Assembly (NCBI GenBank): GCA_003559585.1
Contig: PWKX01000206.1
Coordinates: 1 to 12,072, forward strand
Direction: 5' to 3'
DNA length: 12,072 bases
Source: Mollicutes bacterium
Lineage (GTDB): Bacteria; Bacillota_I; Bacilli_A; Izemoplasmatales; Izemoplasmataceae
This document shows positions 6,368 through 12,072 of the stretch, piece by piece. The stretch's first letter is position 1. Every line of letters begins with the position of its first letter. Under the pieces are notes generated by a model that had not been told where the DNA came from, did no database searches, and worked only from the letters and a program-made list of their open reading frames with translations. A program made the translations under genes and the position numbers.

Positions 6368-8194
6368 ATGAATAGAAAACCAATCATTAACATCGCTGTC
6401 ATCGCCCATGTCGATGCCGGTAAATCAACGCTGGTGGATGCGTTATTAAGTCAAAGTGGTGTGTTCACAGACCGCGATGAACCACAAGCACAAATCATGG
6501 ACAGCAACGACTTAGAAAGAGAGCGCGGCATCACCATTTACTCAAAAAACTGCGCGATTGAATATAAAGACACAAAGATCAACATCGTCGACACCCCAGG
6601 CCATGCTGATTTTTCTAGTGAAGTCGAACGCATCATAAAAACCGTGGATACTGTTATTTTACTGGTTGATGCCAGTGAAGGCCCAATGCCACAAACGAGA
6701 GTCGTGTTAGAAAAAGCTTTAAAAGAAGGCTTAAAACCGATTGTTTTCATCAATAAAATCGATAAAAAAGACGAACGTTCAGATGAAGTGTTAAATGAGT
6801 GTTTTGACTTGTTTGTTGAACTGGGTGCAACCGATGAACAATGTGACTTTCCTGTCATATACGGTGTGGCTAAAGACGGCAAAAGCATGCGTGAAAAAGA
6901 AGACAACAGTTCGAACTTAGAACCGTTTTTCGATGTGCTTTTAAAACACGTTGAAGCTTATCCTGATCATACAGATGCGCCGTTAACCTTACAAGTATCA
7001 TCACTAGCATACGATGATTATTTAGGGCGTTTAGGCATCGGTCGCTTAGCTAAAGGGACTTTAAAAAGCAAACAGAAAGTGGCGATCAGCAAACGTAACG
7101 GTAAAGTTACCCATGCGGTCATACAAAAAATATATGTGAATGAAGGCTTACATAAAGTCGAAAAAGACGAAGCATTCTCAGGTGACATCGTCACCTTCAG
7201 TGGCATCAGTGATATCTCAATTGGTGAAACCTTATCAGACGTTGATCACGTAGAAGCGTTACCGATGATTGATATCGAACGCCCAACCTTAGCGATGAAC
7301 TTCTTAATCAATAACGGGCCTTTTGTTGGTCAAAGTGGTAAAAAAGTCACTTCAAACCAAATCAAAGACCGCTTGTTAAAAGAACTAGAAACCAATGTTG
7401 GCTTAGAAATTGAACCGATTGATGGTGTGGAAGGGTTTAAAGTGAGTGGACGTGGCGAGCTACATTTATCGATCTTACTTGAAAATATGCGACGCGAAGG
7501 CTTTGAACTGTGCGTCTCAAAACCAGAAGTCCTTTATAAAGAAAAAGAAGATGGCTTATATGAACCCTTTGAAAGTGTGCGCATTGAAACCCCAGATGAA
7601 TACGCCTCAGCGGTCATTAACTCACTAAACATGAAAAAAGGCATCATGGTTAAAATGGATAGTGAATTTGGCTACACCAAACTCATCTATCAAGTACCCA
7701 CCAGAGGTTTAATTGGTTACCGTAGTAACTTCATCAATATGACCAGAGGTAGAGGAACCTTAGAAAAATCATTTGATCAATATATGCCATTTGCCGGCAC
7801 GATTGATTCACACCGTAACGGTGTATTCATCGCCAAAGAAAAGGGAAAAACCATGGCCTACAGTCTCTTTAATTTATCGGAACGTGGCCGCATGCTCGTC
7901 GACCCTGGTGTGATGGTTTATGAGGGCATGATTGTTGGGCTAAACAGCCGTCAAAATGATTTGGTAGTGAACCCATGTAAAAACAAACAATTAACAAATG
8001 TGCGTTCAAGTGGAACCGATGAAGCCATAAAATTATTAGATACCTTAACGTTAACCTTAGAAGAATCATTGTCCTTTATTGATGATGACGAACTGGTTGA
8101 AATCACCCCAGATGCCATTCGCTTAAGAAAGAAAATCTTAAATGAAGCGCAACGTAAACGCGATCAAAAACAAAAATCTTATGCTCAGGCATAA
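6368..8194 (+). CDS. typA: Ribosome-associated translational GTPase BipA/TypA
   Basis: 608 residues, the usual BipA length. The ATG at 6368 sits seven bases after GGAGG; an in-frame ATG ten codons upstream overlaps the promoter and was dropped. BipA binds the 70S ribosome at the EF-G site and supports 50S assembly and stress or cold growth. Motifs: G1 AHVDAGKST (13-21), switch I MDSNDLERERGITI (44-57), G3 DTPGH (75-79), G4 NKID (129-132), then beta-barrel and EF-G-like domains, and the BipA-specific C-terminal domain (NGVFIAKEKGKTMAYSLFNL, VYEGMIVG, NDLVVNPCKNKQLTNVRSSG, ELVEITPDAIRLRK). The G1 reads DAGKST where most BipA proteins have DHGKTT; alanine is normal in EF-G, so GTP binding should be intact. 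It could only be confused with EF-G or TetM-type proteins, which lack this C-terminus. Monocistronic, with promoter and terminator. Confidence 0.96.
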   Translation: MNRKPIINIAVIAHVDAGKSTLVDALLSQSGVFTDRDEPQAQIMDSNDLERERGITIYSKNCAIEYKDTKINIVDTPGHADFSSEVERIIKTVDTVILLVDASEGPMPQTRVVLEKALKEGLKPIVFINKIDKKDERSDEVLNECFDLFVELGATDEQCDFPVIYGVAKDGKSMREKEDNSSNLEPFFDVLLKHVEAYPDHTDAPLTLQVSSLAYDDYLGRLGIGRLAKGTLKSKQKVAISKRNGKVTHAVIQKIYVNEGLHKVEKDEAFSGDIVTFSGISDISIGETLSDVDHVEALPMIDIERPTLAMNFLINNGPFVGQSGKKVTSNQIKDRLLKELETNVGLEIEPIDGVEGFKVSGRGELHLSILLENMRREGFELCVSKPEVLYKEKEDGLYEPFESVRIETPDEYASAVINSLNMKKGIMVKMDSEFGYTKLIYQVPTRGLIGYRSNFINMTRGRGTLEKSFDQYMPFAGTIDSHRNGVFIAKEKGKTMAYSLFNLSERGRMLVDPGVMVYEGMIVGLNSRQNDLVVNPCKNKQLTNVRSSGTDEAIKLLDTLTLTLEESLSFIDDDELVEITPDAIRLRKKILNEAQRKRDQKQKSYAQA

Positions 8195-8203
8195 GATTTT
8201 TTT
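8172..8203 (+). terminator. Terminator overlapping the 3' end of typA
   Basis: A 13-bp perfect stem (8172-8184 with 8189-8201, core ATCTTATGC / GCATAAGAT) around TCAG, T run 8197-8203. The last typA codons and its TAA (8192-8194) lie inside the stem. Confidence 0.85.
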
Positions 8204-8231
8204 ATTGTAAGCTGCAAATCTATTGTATAAT
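8202..8231 (+). promoter_or_regulatory. Promoter of the patatin-like gene
   Basis: TATAAT at 8226-8231 with candidate -35 TTATTG (8202-8207, 18-base spacer) or TTGTAA (8205-8210, 15-base spacer). It abuts the typA terminator directly. Confidence 0.55.
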
Positions 8232-8265
8232 ATGACTAGCATGCTTAATTAAAGGATGATTGACA

Positions 8266-9078
8266 ATGGGGAAAAAATTAGGACTGTGTTTAACGGGCGG
8301 TGGCGCCCGCGGGGGTTATCAAATAGGGGCGATGAAGGCGTTAGATGAATTAGGGATTTTATCAAATATTCACGCCTATGCAGGCACATCCATTGGTTCA
8401 GCCAATGCGTGTGTTGTGGCTTCACGTGGCATCAAGGCCGCAGAAGAAGTTTGGTTGAACTTACCACAAGAAAACATTCCAAAAATTAAACCAAGTAAAC
8501 CTAAAAAACCGCGTATAGTAACAGGCCGTTATTCACTAGAAATTTTTGATAAAGTCATGCGTGAGGCCATCGATTATGAAGCGCTTAAAAGTAAGGAAGT
8601 TTATATCACCGTTTCACAAGGCGGCCCTAAAGATGGTGGCTTTATGGATTTACTGAAAGCCAATTTTTCGCATTACGTGCGTAAAGATTCACAAGTTAAA
8701 TACATGCCAGCCCATGCCTTAGACGATGAAACGATTCATCAATGCGTGATGGCATCTTGTTCAATTCCGCTTTTCTTTGCCCCAGTTGACATCAATGATC
8801 AACATTGTTTTGACGGTGGTATGTATGACAATATTCCAGTGATGCCTTTGATTGAAGCTGGGTGTGATGAGATCATCATCGTTCATTTACACAAACACCG
8901 TAGTCGTTTTTTTAATCCGAAAAAACTAGCACAAGATGTTTGTTTTCATGAGATTAAACATCAAGGTAAAGAACTGGGCCCCGTGCTTAAATTTAGTTTA
9001 GCCCATACCAACAAACTCATTGAACTTGGCTACCAGGAAACCAAAGCTTATTTTGAAGCTTACCAGTATAAAAAATGA
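8266..9078 (+). CDS. Patatin-like phospholipase / acyl hydrolase
   Basis: 270 residues from ATG 8266, nine bases after AAAGGA; a TTG two codons earlier is too close to that site. Serine hydrolase with a Ser-Asp dyad: oxyanion hole GGGARGG at 11-17, nucleophile elbow GTSIG at 40-44 (S42), and DGG with D183. This is the bacterial RssA/YchK-like single-domain form, ~270-300 residues, cytosolic or loosely membrane-associated, with no signal peptide. It probably cleaves acyl chains from membrane phospholipids or other esters; the substrate cannot be told from sequence. Residues ~70-90 (KIKPSKPKKPRIV) form a basic, Pro/Lys-rich stretch that could contact acidic lipid surfaces (inference). It has its own promoter and ends, at TGA, inside a terminator shared with the convergent epimerase gene. 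Confidence 0.93.
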   Translation: MGKKLGLCLTGGGARGGYQIGAMKALDELGILSNIHAYAGTSIGSANACVVASRGIKAAEEVWLNLPQENIPKIKPSKPKKPRIVTGRYSLEIFDKVMREAIDYEALKSKEVYITVSQGGPKDGGFMDLLKANFSHYVRKDSQVKYMPAHALDDETIHQCVMASCSIPLFFAPVDINDQHCFDGGMYDNIPVMPLIEAGCDEIIIVHLHKHRSRFFNPKKLAQDVCFHEIKHQGKELGPVLKFSLAHTNKLIELGYQETKAYFEAYQYKK

Positions 9079-9100
9079 CAGCTAGAGGCTGTCATTTTTT
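9070..9100. terminator. Bidirectional terminator shared by two convergent genes
   Basis: Perfect 13-bp stem, AAAAAATGACAGC (9070-9082) with GCTGTCATTTTTT (9088-9100), loop TAGAG. Both stop codons, TGA at 9076-9078 (plus) and the complement of 9092-9094 (minus), lie within the arms. Confidence 0.9.
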
Positions 9101-10033
9101 ATTCATGTTGTGTCTTGCGTTTAACATTTTCTCAGGTAAAACGATGGTATCTTTAATCGTTTGATAATCTTGATAGGCGTTTTCAAGTCCTTTTTTTAAC
9201 GGTGTTTCATGATGAGACACCTTATGGATTTTCTCAGCGTCTAACGTGAGGTCGTAGGCGAAAAACGGAAACAAATCAATGGCCTTAATGTCCGGGTTTT
9301 TTGGGTCAAACCAGCGGATATGGTGAGACTTACCAGCCACCTTAGCACAGGTATCAACCCAATCAAAAAAGCTGTAAGTTTGTCTCTCGCCGGTGTTGTA
9401 GATGCCTGGGTCGACGGTGTTTAAGACGCTATCTTTAATGTGCAGGGCTAAATCGTTTACATAGACAAACGAGACGTGGTTGTTTGTTTTGGGCACATAG
9501 ATTGGTTGGTCTGTTTCTAACAGTTTAAAGATGAGCCGTTCTCGTAAAACGTAGTTATCCTCACCATAAACCAGCGGTGGTCTTAAGATGACAAGTTGTT
9601 CAGCGTTTAAGCGATTGAATAAGGCGTTTTCGGCCTTGATTTTGTTCGCTGCATACGTTTTAAAGGGTGAATCACCACCTAAGGGGTCATCTTCTTTAAA
9701 TGGTGCTGTGGCTTTATCAATGTTGTAAACAGCACTGGTACTAATCAAAACATAACGTTTAAGGGCGGTTTCATCTAAGGCATCAAGCAAGGTATCAACA
9801 TGTGTGTGCGTGAAAGCCGATATATCAACAACCGTGTCAAATGTGGCATCTTTCAAGGCTTCATGCAATGCCTTTTGATCGTTTCTATCGGCGATTCTTT
9901 CTTTAACAAGCGGATCATTTAAAGGTTTATTTCCTCTGTTTAAGACCGTGATATGGACATCGTGTTTTAAATGTTCAACCACGTGTTTGCCAATAAAATA
10001 AGAACCACCCATAATTAAAACAGATTGTTTCAT
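9092..10033 (-). CDS. NAD(P)-dependent epimerase/dehydratase family protein (extended SDR)
   Basis: 313 residues from the ATG at 10033, seven bases after GAGGT; the upstream GTG and ATG codons are too close to that site. An oxidoreductase with a Rossmann fold: dinucleotide-binding GGSYFIG (9-15), acidic turn ADRND (48-52), STSAVY strand (98-103) and catalytic YxxxK as YAANK (Y127, K131), followed by ILRPPLVYGEDN, which is typical of extended SDRs. The GG(S/T)xFIG form and the VVDISAF strand place it near the CSP41/isoflavone-reductase-like group often annotated as nucleotide-sugar epimerase. No sugar-pathway neighbours are present, so the substrate is unknown. No signal peptide; cytosolic. 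Convergent with the patatin gene, with its own upstream region shared divergently with the permease operon. Confidence 0.9.
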   Translation of the reverse strand: MKQSVLIMGGSYFIGKHVVEHLKHDVHITVLNRGNKPLNDPLVKERIADRNDQKALHEALKDATFDTVVDISAFTHTHVDTLLDALDETALKRYVLISTSAVYNIDKATAPFKEDDPLGGDSPFKTYAANKIKAENALFNRLNAEQLVILRPPLVYGEDNYVLRERLIFKLLETDQPIYVPKTNNHVSFVYVNDLALHIKDSVLNTVDPGIYNTGERQTYSFFDWVDTCAKVAGKSHHIRWFDPKNPDIKAIDLFPFFAYDLTLDAEKIHKVSHHETPLKKGLENAYQDYQTIKDTIVLPEKMLNARHNMNKK

Positions 10034-10077
10034 GTGCATCACCTCATGTTTATTGTAACACTCAAAGGCATATTGAT

Positions 10078-10105
10078 GTTATGGATTGATGATTTTGTTT
10101 ATAAT
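10078..10105 (+). promoter_or_regulatory. Candidate promoter of the split-permease operon
   Basis: TATAAT at 10100-10105 preceded by TGTT; the only -35 at proper spacing is a weak GTTATG (10078-10083, 16-base spacer). A better TTGATG at 10073 would need a 21-base spacer. Confidence 0.5.
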
Positions 10106-10118
10106 GGTTTATGTGTGA

Positions 10119-10132
10119 CATGGATACCCATG
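10119..10132. repeat. Small inverted repeat in the permease leader, possible operator
   Basis: CATGG-ATAC-CCATG, a perfect 5-bp inverted repeat with a four-base spacer, lies about 14 bases after the -10 box, where a repressor would block initiation. A second small hairpin (AAAAAT-GATG-ATTTTT, 10135-10150) follows. Short palindromes arise by chance, so this is weak. Confidence 0.25.
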
Positions 10133-10167
10133 CAAAAAATGATGATTTTTAAGAAAGAAGGCGTTTG

Positions 10168-10653
10168 ATGTCAACAGAAATGATTGTAATTTATGGACTA
10201 GCGTTTGTTTTAACGCTTGTGTCGTTTTTAAAGGATCCTCTTAAAACAAAACAAGGGTTAAAAAAAGGGATGAAAAGCTTTATGAAACTCATGCCGGTGC
10301 TGTTGCCATTGTTTTTATTTATCGGTATTTTATTAACGCTGATCACACCAGAATTCATCTCAAGATTTCTTGGTGAGGATAGTGGGCTTTTAGGGTATGT
10401 GTTTGCCTTATCAATCGGCAGCATCACTTTTATGCCACCCTTTGTGTCCTTTCCCTTAGGAAAAGAATTACTAGAAAGCGGGGCTGCCTATCCGCAAGTG
10501 GCAGGGTTTTTGGTGACGGTGATGAGTGTGGGACTTGTTTATTATGTGGCAGAAAGTCGGTTTTTTTCAAGAAAAAGTGCGATCTACCGTAACGCGGTCA
10601 GTTTTATTGGGGCTTTAATTGTCATCGCCGTTGTGATGGTGGTGTTCGCATGA
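10168..10653 (+). CDS. Permease subunit, N-terminal-half homologue of YraQ/DUF318 (ArsP_1-like) permeases
   Basis: 161 residues from ATG 10168, six bases after GAAGG; a TTG one codon earlier is less well placed. Four or so membrane spans: ~6-20, 38-60, 71-95 and 108-128, with a last one at 140-160. The signature is IGSITFMPPFVSFPLGKELL followed by ESGAAYPQ, the conserved 'G...P...FPLG..LL..GA' element of PF03773-type permeases, a family that includes the organoarsenical exporter ArsP. Full-length members have this element twice in ~300+ residues; this protein holds one copy. Its TGA overlaps the ATG of the next gene (ATGA), whose product carries the other copy, so the two probably form one heteromeric transporter. 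Substrate unknown; no cysteines in the motif region to suggest arsenic binding. Confidence 0.75.
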   Translation: MSTEMIVIYGLAFVLTLVSFLKDPLKTKQGLKKGMKSFMKLMPVLLPLFLFIGILLTLITPEFISRFLGEDSGLLGYVFALSIGSITFMPPFVSFPLGKELLESGAAYPQVAGFLVTVMSVGLVYYVAESRFFSRKSAIYRNAVSFIGALIVIAVVMVVFA

Positions 10654-11186
10654 TAAAATTCTGTCGAAAAAACGCTTTTATTTGTTTGTTAGTCAGTGGG
10701 CTTATCCTCATGAGTGTGATTGACATCACCTTAACGTATCAAGCGTTTGACCACACCTTCACCCAAATTATATCGATGTTGATGATTGTGCCACCGATCT
10801 TTGTGTTAATCGGTTTGTTTGATGTGTGGGTACCAAGACAAACCGTGATTAAAATGATGGGCCAAAACAGTGGCATTAAAGGCATGGCACTTGCTTTTTT
10901 CTTAGGCGCTTTTAGTGCTGGGCCAACCATTGCCGCCTTTCCATTAGCGATGGTGATGCTTAAAAAAGGCGCCCGCTATCAAAACGTATTGTTTTTCTTA
11001 ATGGTATGGAGTTCACTTAAGCTGCCGATTGTCTTTTTTCAAATCACGCAATTAGGCATCGGTTTTGCCTCTTTGATCAATGTGACGATGTTTGTGGTGT
11101 TTGTGTTAGGCGCGTTGGTGTCTGAAAAAGTGATGGGCAAAAAAGAATTGGCTGTCTTTTATGAAAAGGCACGTGCAACTGAGTAA
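10650..11186 (+). CDS. Permease subunit, second half homologue of YraQ/DUF318 (ArsP_1-like) permeases
   Basis: 178 residues, ATG at 10650 overlapping the previous TGA by four bases; no good independent ribosome binding site, so translation is likely coupled. Spans at about 9-28, 38-58, 75-100, 108-128 and 133-158. The motif LGAFSAGPTIAAFPLAMVML followed by KKGARYQN aligns with FPLGKELLESGAAYPQ of the upstream protein, showing the two are paralogous halves. The first segment starts with a short basic N-terminus (MIKFCRKN), fitting an inside orientation. Together with the upstream protein it would rebuild the two-repeat inner-membrane permease. No dedicated ATPase or regulator is adjacent. Substrate and direction of transport cannot be inferred. 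No clear terminator follows before the lipoprotein promoter. Confidence 0.75.
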   Translation: MIKFCRKNAFICLLVSGLILMSVIDITLTYQAFDHTFTQIISMLMIVPPIFVLIGLFDVWVPRQTVIKMMGQNSGIKGMALAFFLGAFSAGPTIAAFPLAMVMLKKGARYQNVLFFLMVWSSLKLPIVFFQITQLGIGFASLINVTMFVVFVLGALVSEKVMGKKELAVFYEKARATE

Positions 11187-11212
11187 AAGTTATGATTTAA
11201 CGGGATAAAGTG

Positions 11213-11240
11213 TTGTTTTTTTCATGCCTTTGGTTATAAT
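11213..11240 (+). promoter_or_regulatory. Promoter of the lipoprotein gene
   Basis: TTGTTT at 11213-11218, 16-base spacer, TATAAT at 11235-11240, 37 bases before the ATG at 11278. This marks a new transcription unit after the permease pair. Confidence 0.6.
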
Positions 11241-11277
11241 AAAGATTGGGAATAACTAGAGAATGGGGATGCATAAT

Positions 11278-12072
11278 ATGCTAAAAACAATCACATACGT
11301 GGGTGTCTTATGGACACTTTTAATAGGCTTAGTAGCCTGTAGTCAACCTGAACCAAGCGCACTTGTCGTTGATAAAGATCAATTTGAAGCCAGTGTTGCG
11401 CTTGATGATTTTGAACTGAGTGATATTACATTAAAACTGATGGATGAAGATGGTGGTTATGAAACCTTCTCACTCAGCGCATCGATGCTTAGTCAAACAG
11501 ATATAGATAAACTATCGACAGCTGGAACCCACCATATCACAATCACTTATGAAGGGTTTTCTACAACCTTAACCCTCACACTTTTAGATGAGGATGATCA
11601 AGCAGCTAAAGCACAGTTTATGACAACAAACAGCCACCAATCGGTGGTGCAATTAGAAACAGACACGTTATTTAACGGCGTCATCTTCAAGCATGAGGCA
11701 GACCAATATCAAGTGTTGGTACCCTATGATATGGTTAAAGACCGTCAAACCTTATCATTAACCACTTACAATCATCATGATTATGAGGCCACAAAAGTTG
11801 GCTTTGATATCTTTTTAAATGTGGCAGTATTGACCTTTCACACCAGTGAAACCTACCAAGTTGCACCCTTAGCCTTAGATACAGTCGTTGATCATGAACA
11901 GCGTCTGTTTGGCGTGTTGTTTGATGAAGCGGTTCATGTGATGCCATTGACGGTGGATGAACCTTTAACCTATCTTTCAGGCGATCACTATGAGTGGTAT
12001 TACGGTGAATTATTCACCACACTCCATGCCGAAAGCACAACCCTTAAAAACGGCTCAGCTATGTTTAACACC
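11278..12072 (+). CDS. Lipoprotein with Ig-like domain, 3' partial
   Basis: The frame is open from ATG 11278 to the window end (265 codons, no stop), so the gene is cut by the right edge. A GGGGAT element lies eight bases upstream and is a modest ribosome binding site. The N-terminus is a lipoprotein signal: basic K3, hydrophobic 5-19, lipobox LVAC with Cys21 as the lipidation and cleavage point, then a polar SQPEPS linker, so the protein is exported and anchored on the outer face of the membrane. Residues ~29-104 (DQFEASVALDDFELSDITL..., ending GTHHITITYEGFSTTLTLTL) have the strand pattern and 'G.h.ItI.Y.G.....l.l.v' ending of bacterial Ig-like domains found in surface proteins of this kind of organism. 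The rest (~105-265) is beta-rich and acidic, of unrecognised type. Function unknown; possibly cell-surface binding. Confidence 0.8.
   Translation, partial: MLKTITYVGVLWTLLIGLVACSQPEPSALVVDKDQFEASVALDDFELSDITLKLMDEDGGYETFSLSASMLSQTDIDKLSTAGTHHITITYEGFSTTLTLTLLDEDDQAAKAQFMTTNSHQSVVQLETDTLFNGVIFKHEADQYQVLVPYDMVKDRQTLSLTTYNHHDYEATKVGFDIFLNVAVLTFHTSETYQVAPLALDTVVDHEQRLFGVLFDEAVHVMPLTVDEPLTYLSGDHYEWYYGELFTTLHAESTTLKNGSAMFNT

Noticed and set aside
6538..6906. 122-codon minus-strand open frame
   Set aside because: Antisense to the most conserved part of typA, Ser-rich shadow product; the conserved GTPase motifs on the plus strand explain the sequence.
10034..10080. Minus-strand promoter for the epimerase gene (TACAAT, complement of 10052-10057)
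   Set aside because: The -10 is only 18 bases from the start codon and no acceptable -35 is found at 16-18 bases; too weak to list as a feature.
11187..11230. Terminator after the permease pair
   Set aside because: There is a T run at 11214-11222 but no stable stem before it; the T run is better explained as part of the next promoter.
11735..11947. 70-codon minus-strand open frame
   Set aside because: It lies within the plus-strand lipoprotein frame, lacks a ribosome binding site and its product looks like random sequence.
1..12072. Use of TGA as tryptophan (Mycoplasma code)
   Set aside because: TGA ends the patatin, epimerase and first permease genes at sensible places and tryptophan is encoded by TGG throughout.

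Overview
The window is AT-rich chromosomal DNA from a low-GC Gram-positive-type bacterium. Strong AGGAGG-like ribosome binding sites, TATAAT promoters (several with an extended TGn) and hairpin-plus-T-run terminators are everywhere. TGA acts as a stop in three genes and tryptophan is TGG, so the standard bacterial code is used. Together with an A/T-rich Acholeplasma/Izemoplasma flavour to the proteins (lipoprotein with an Ig-like repeat, SnoaL-GGDEF protein, DUF2785 protein), this suggests a member of the Bacillota/Mycoplasmatota border, such as an Acholeplasma- or Izemoplasma-like organism rather than a true Mycoplasma. The lineage is inference; no rRNA is present.

Layout, left to right. (1) Positions 1-2871: the 3' part of a very large superfamily 1 helicase with a C-terminal Vsr/MTES_1575-like nuclease fold, cut by the left edge. 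(2) Back-to-back terminators separate it from two minus-strand genes: a SnoaL/NTF2-like plus GGDEF diguanylate cyclase and a DUF2785-family protein, each with its own promoter. (3) A divergent promoter region leads into a two-gene operon: a small multi-pass membrane protein and a cytosolic protein that looks like a zinc protease that has lost its metal site. (4) The ribosome-associated GTPase BipA/TypA, monocistronic, with promoter and terminator. (5) A patatin-like phospholipase, convergent with (6) an NAD(P)-dependent epimerase/dehydratase of the extended SDR type; the two share one hairpin that contains both stop codons. (7) A translationally coupled pair of small membrane proteins that are the two homologous halves of a YraQ/DUF318-type permease. 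(8) The start of a lipoprotein that runs off the right edge.

Most units are one- or two-gene operons with their own signals, so this reads as an ordinary core/accessory mix and not as one integrated system. I see no rRNA, tRNA, CRISPR array, insertion sequence or prophage gene. The most worthwhile items are the degenerate zincin with its membrane partner, the split permease, the helicase whose nuclease domain seems to lack a catalytic acid, and the diguanylate cyclase with an unusual input domain and no inhibitory site.
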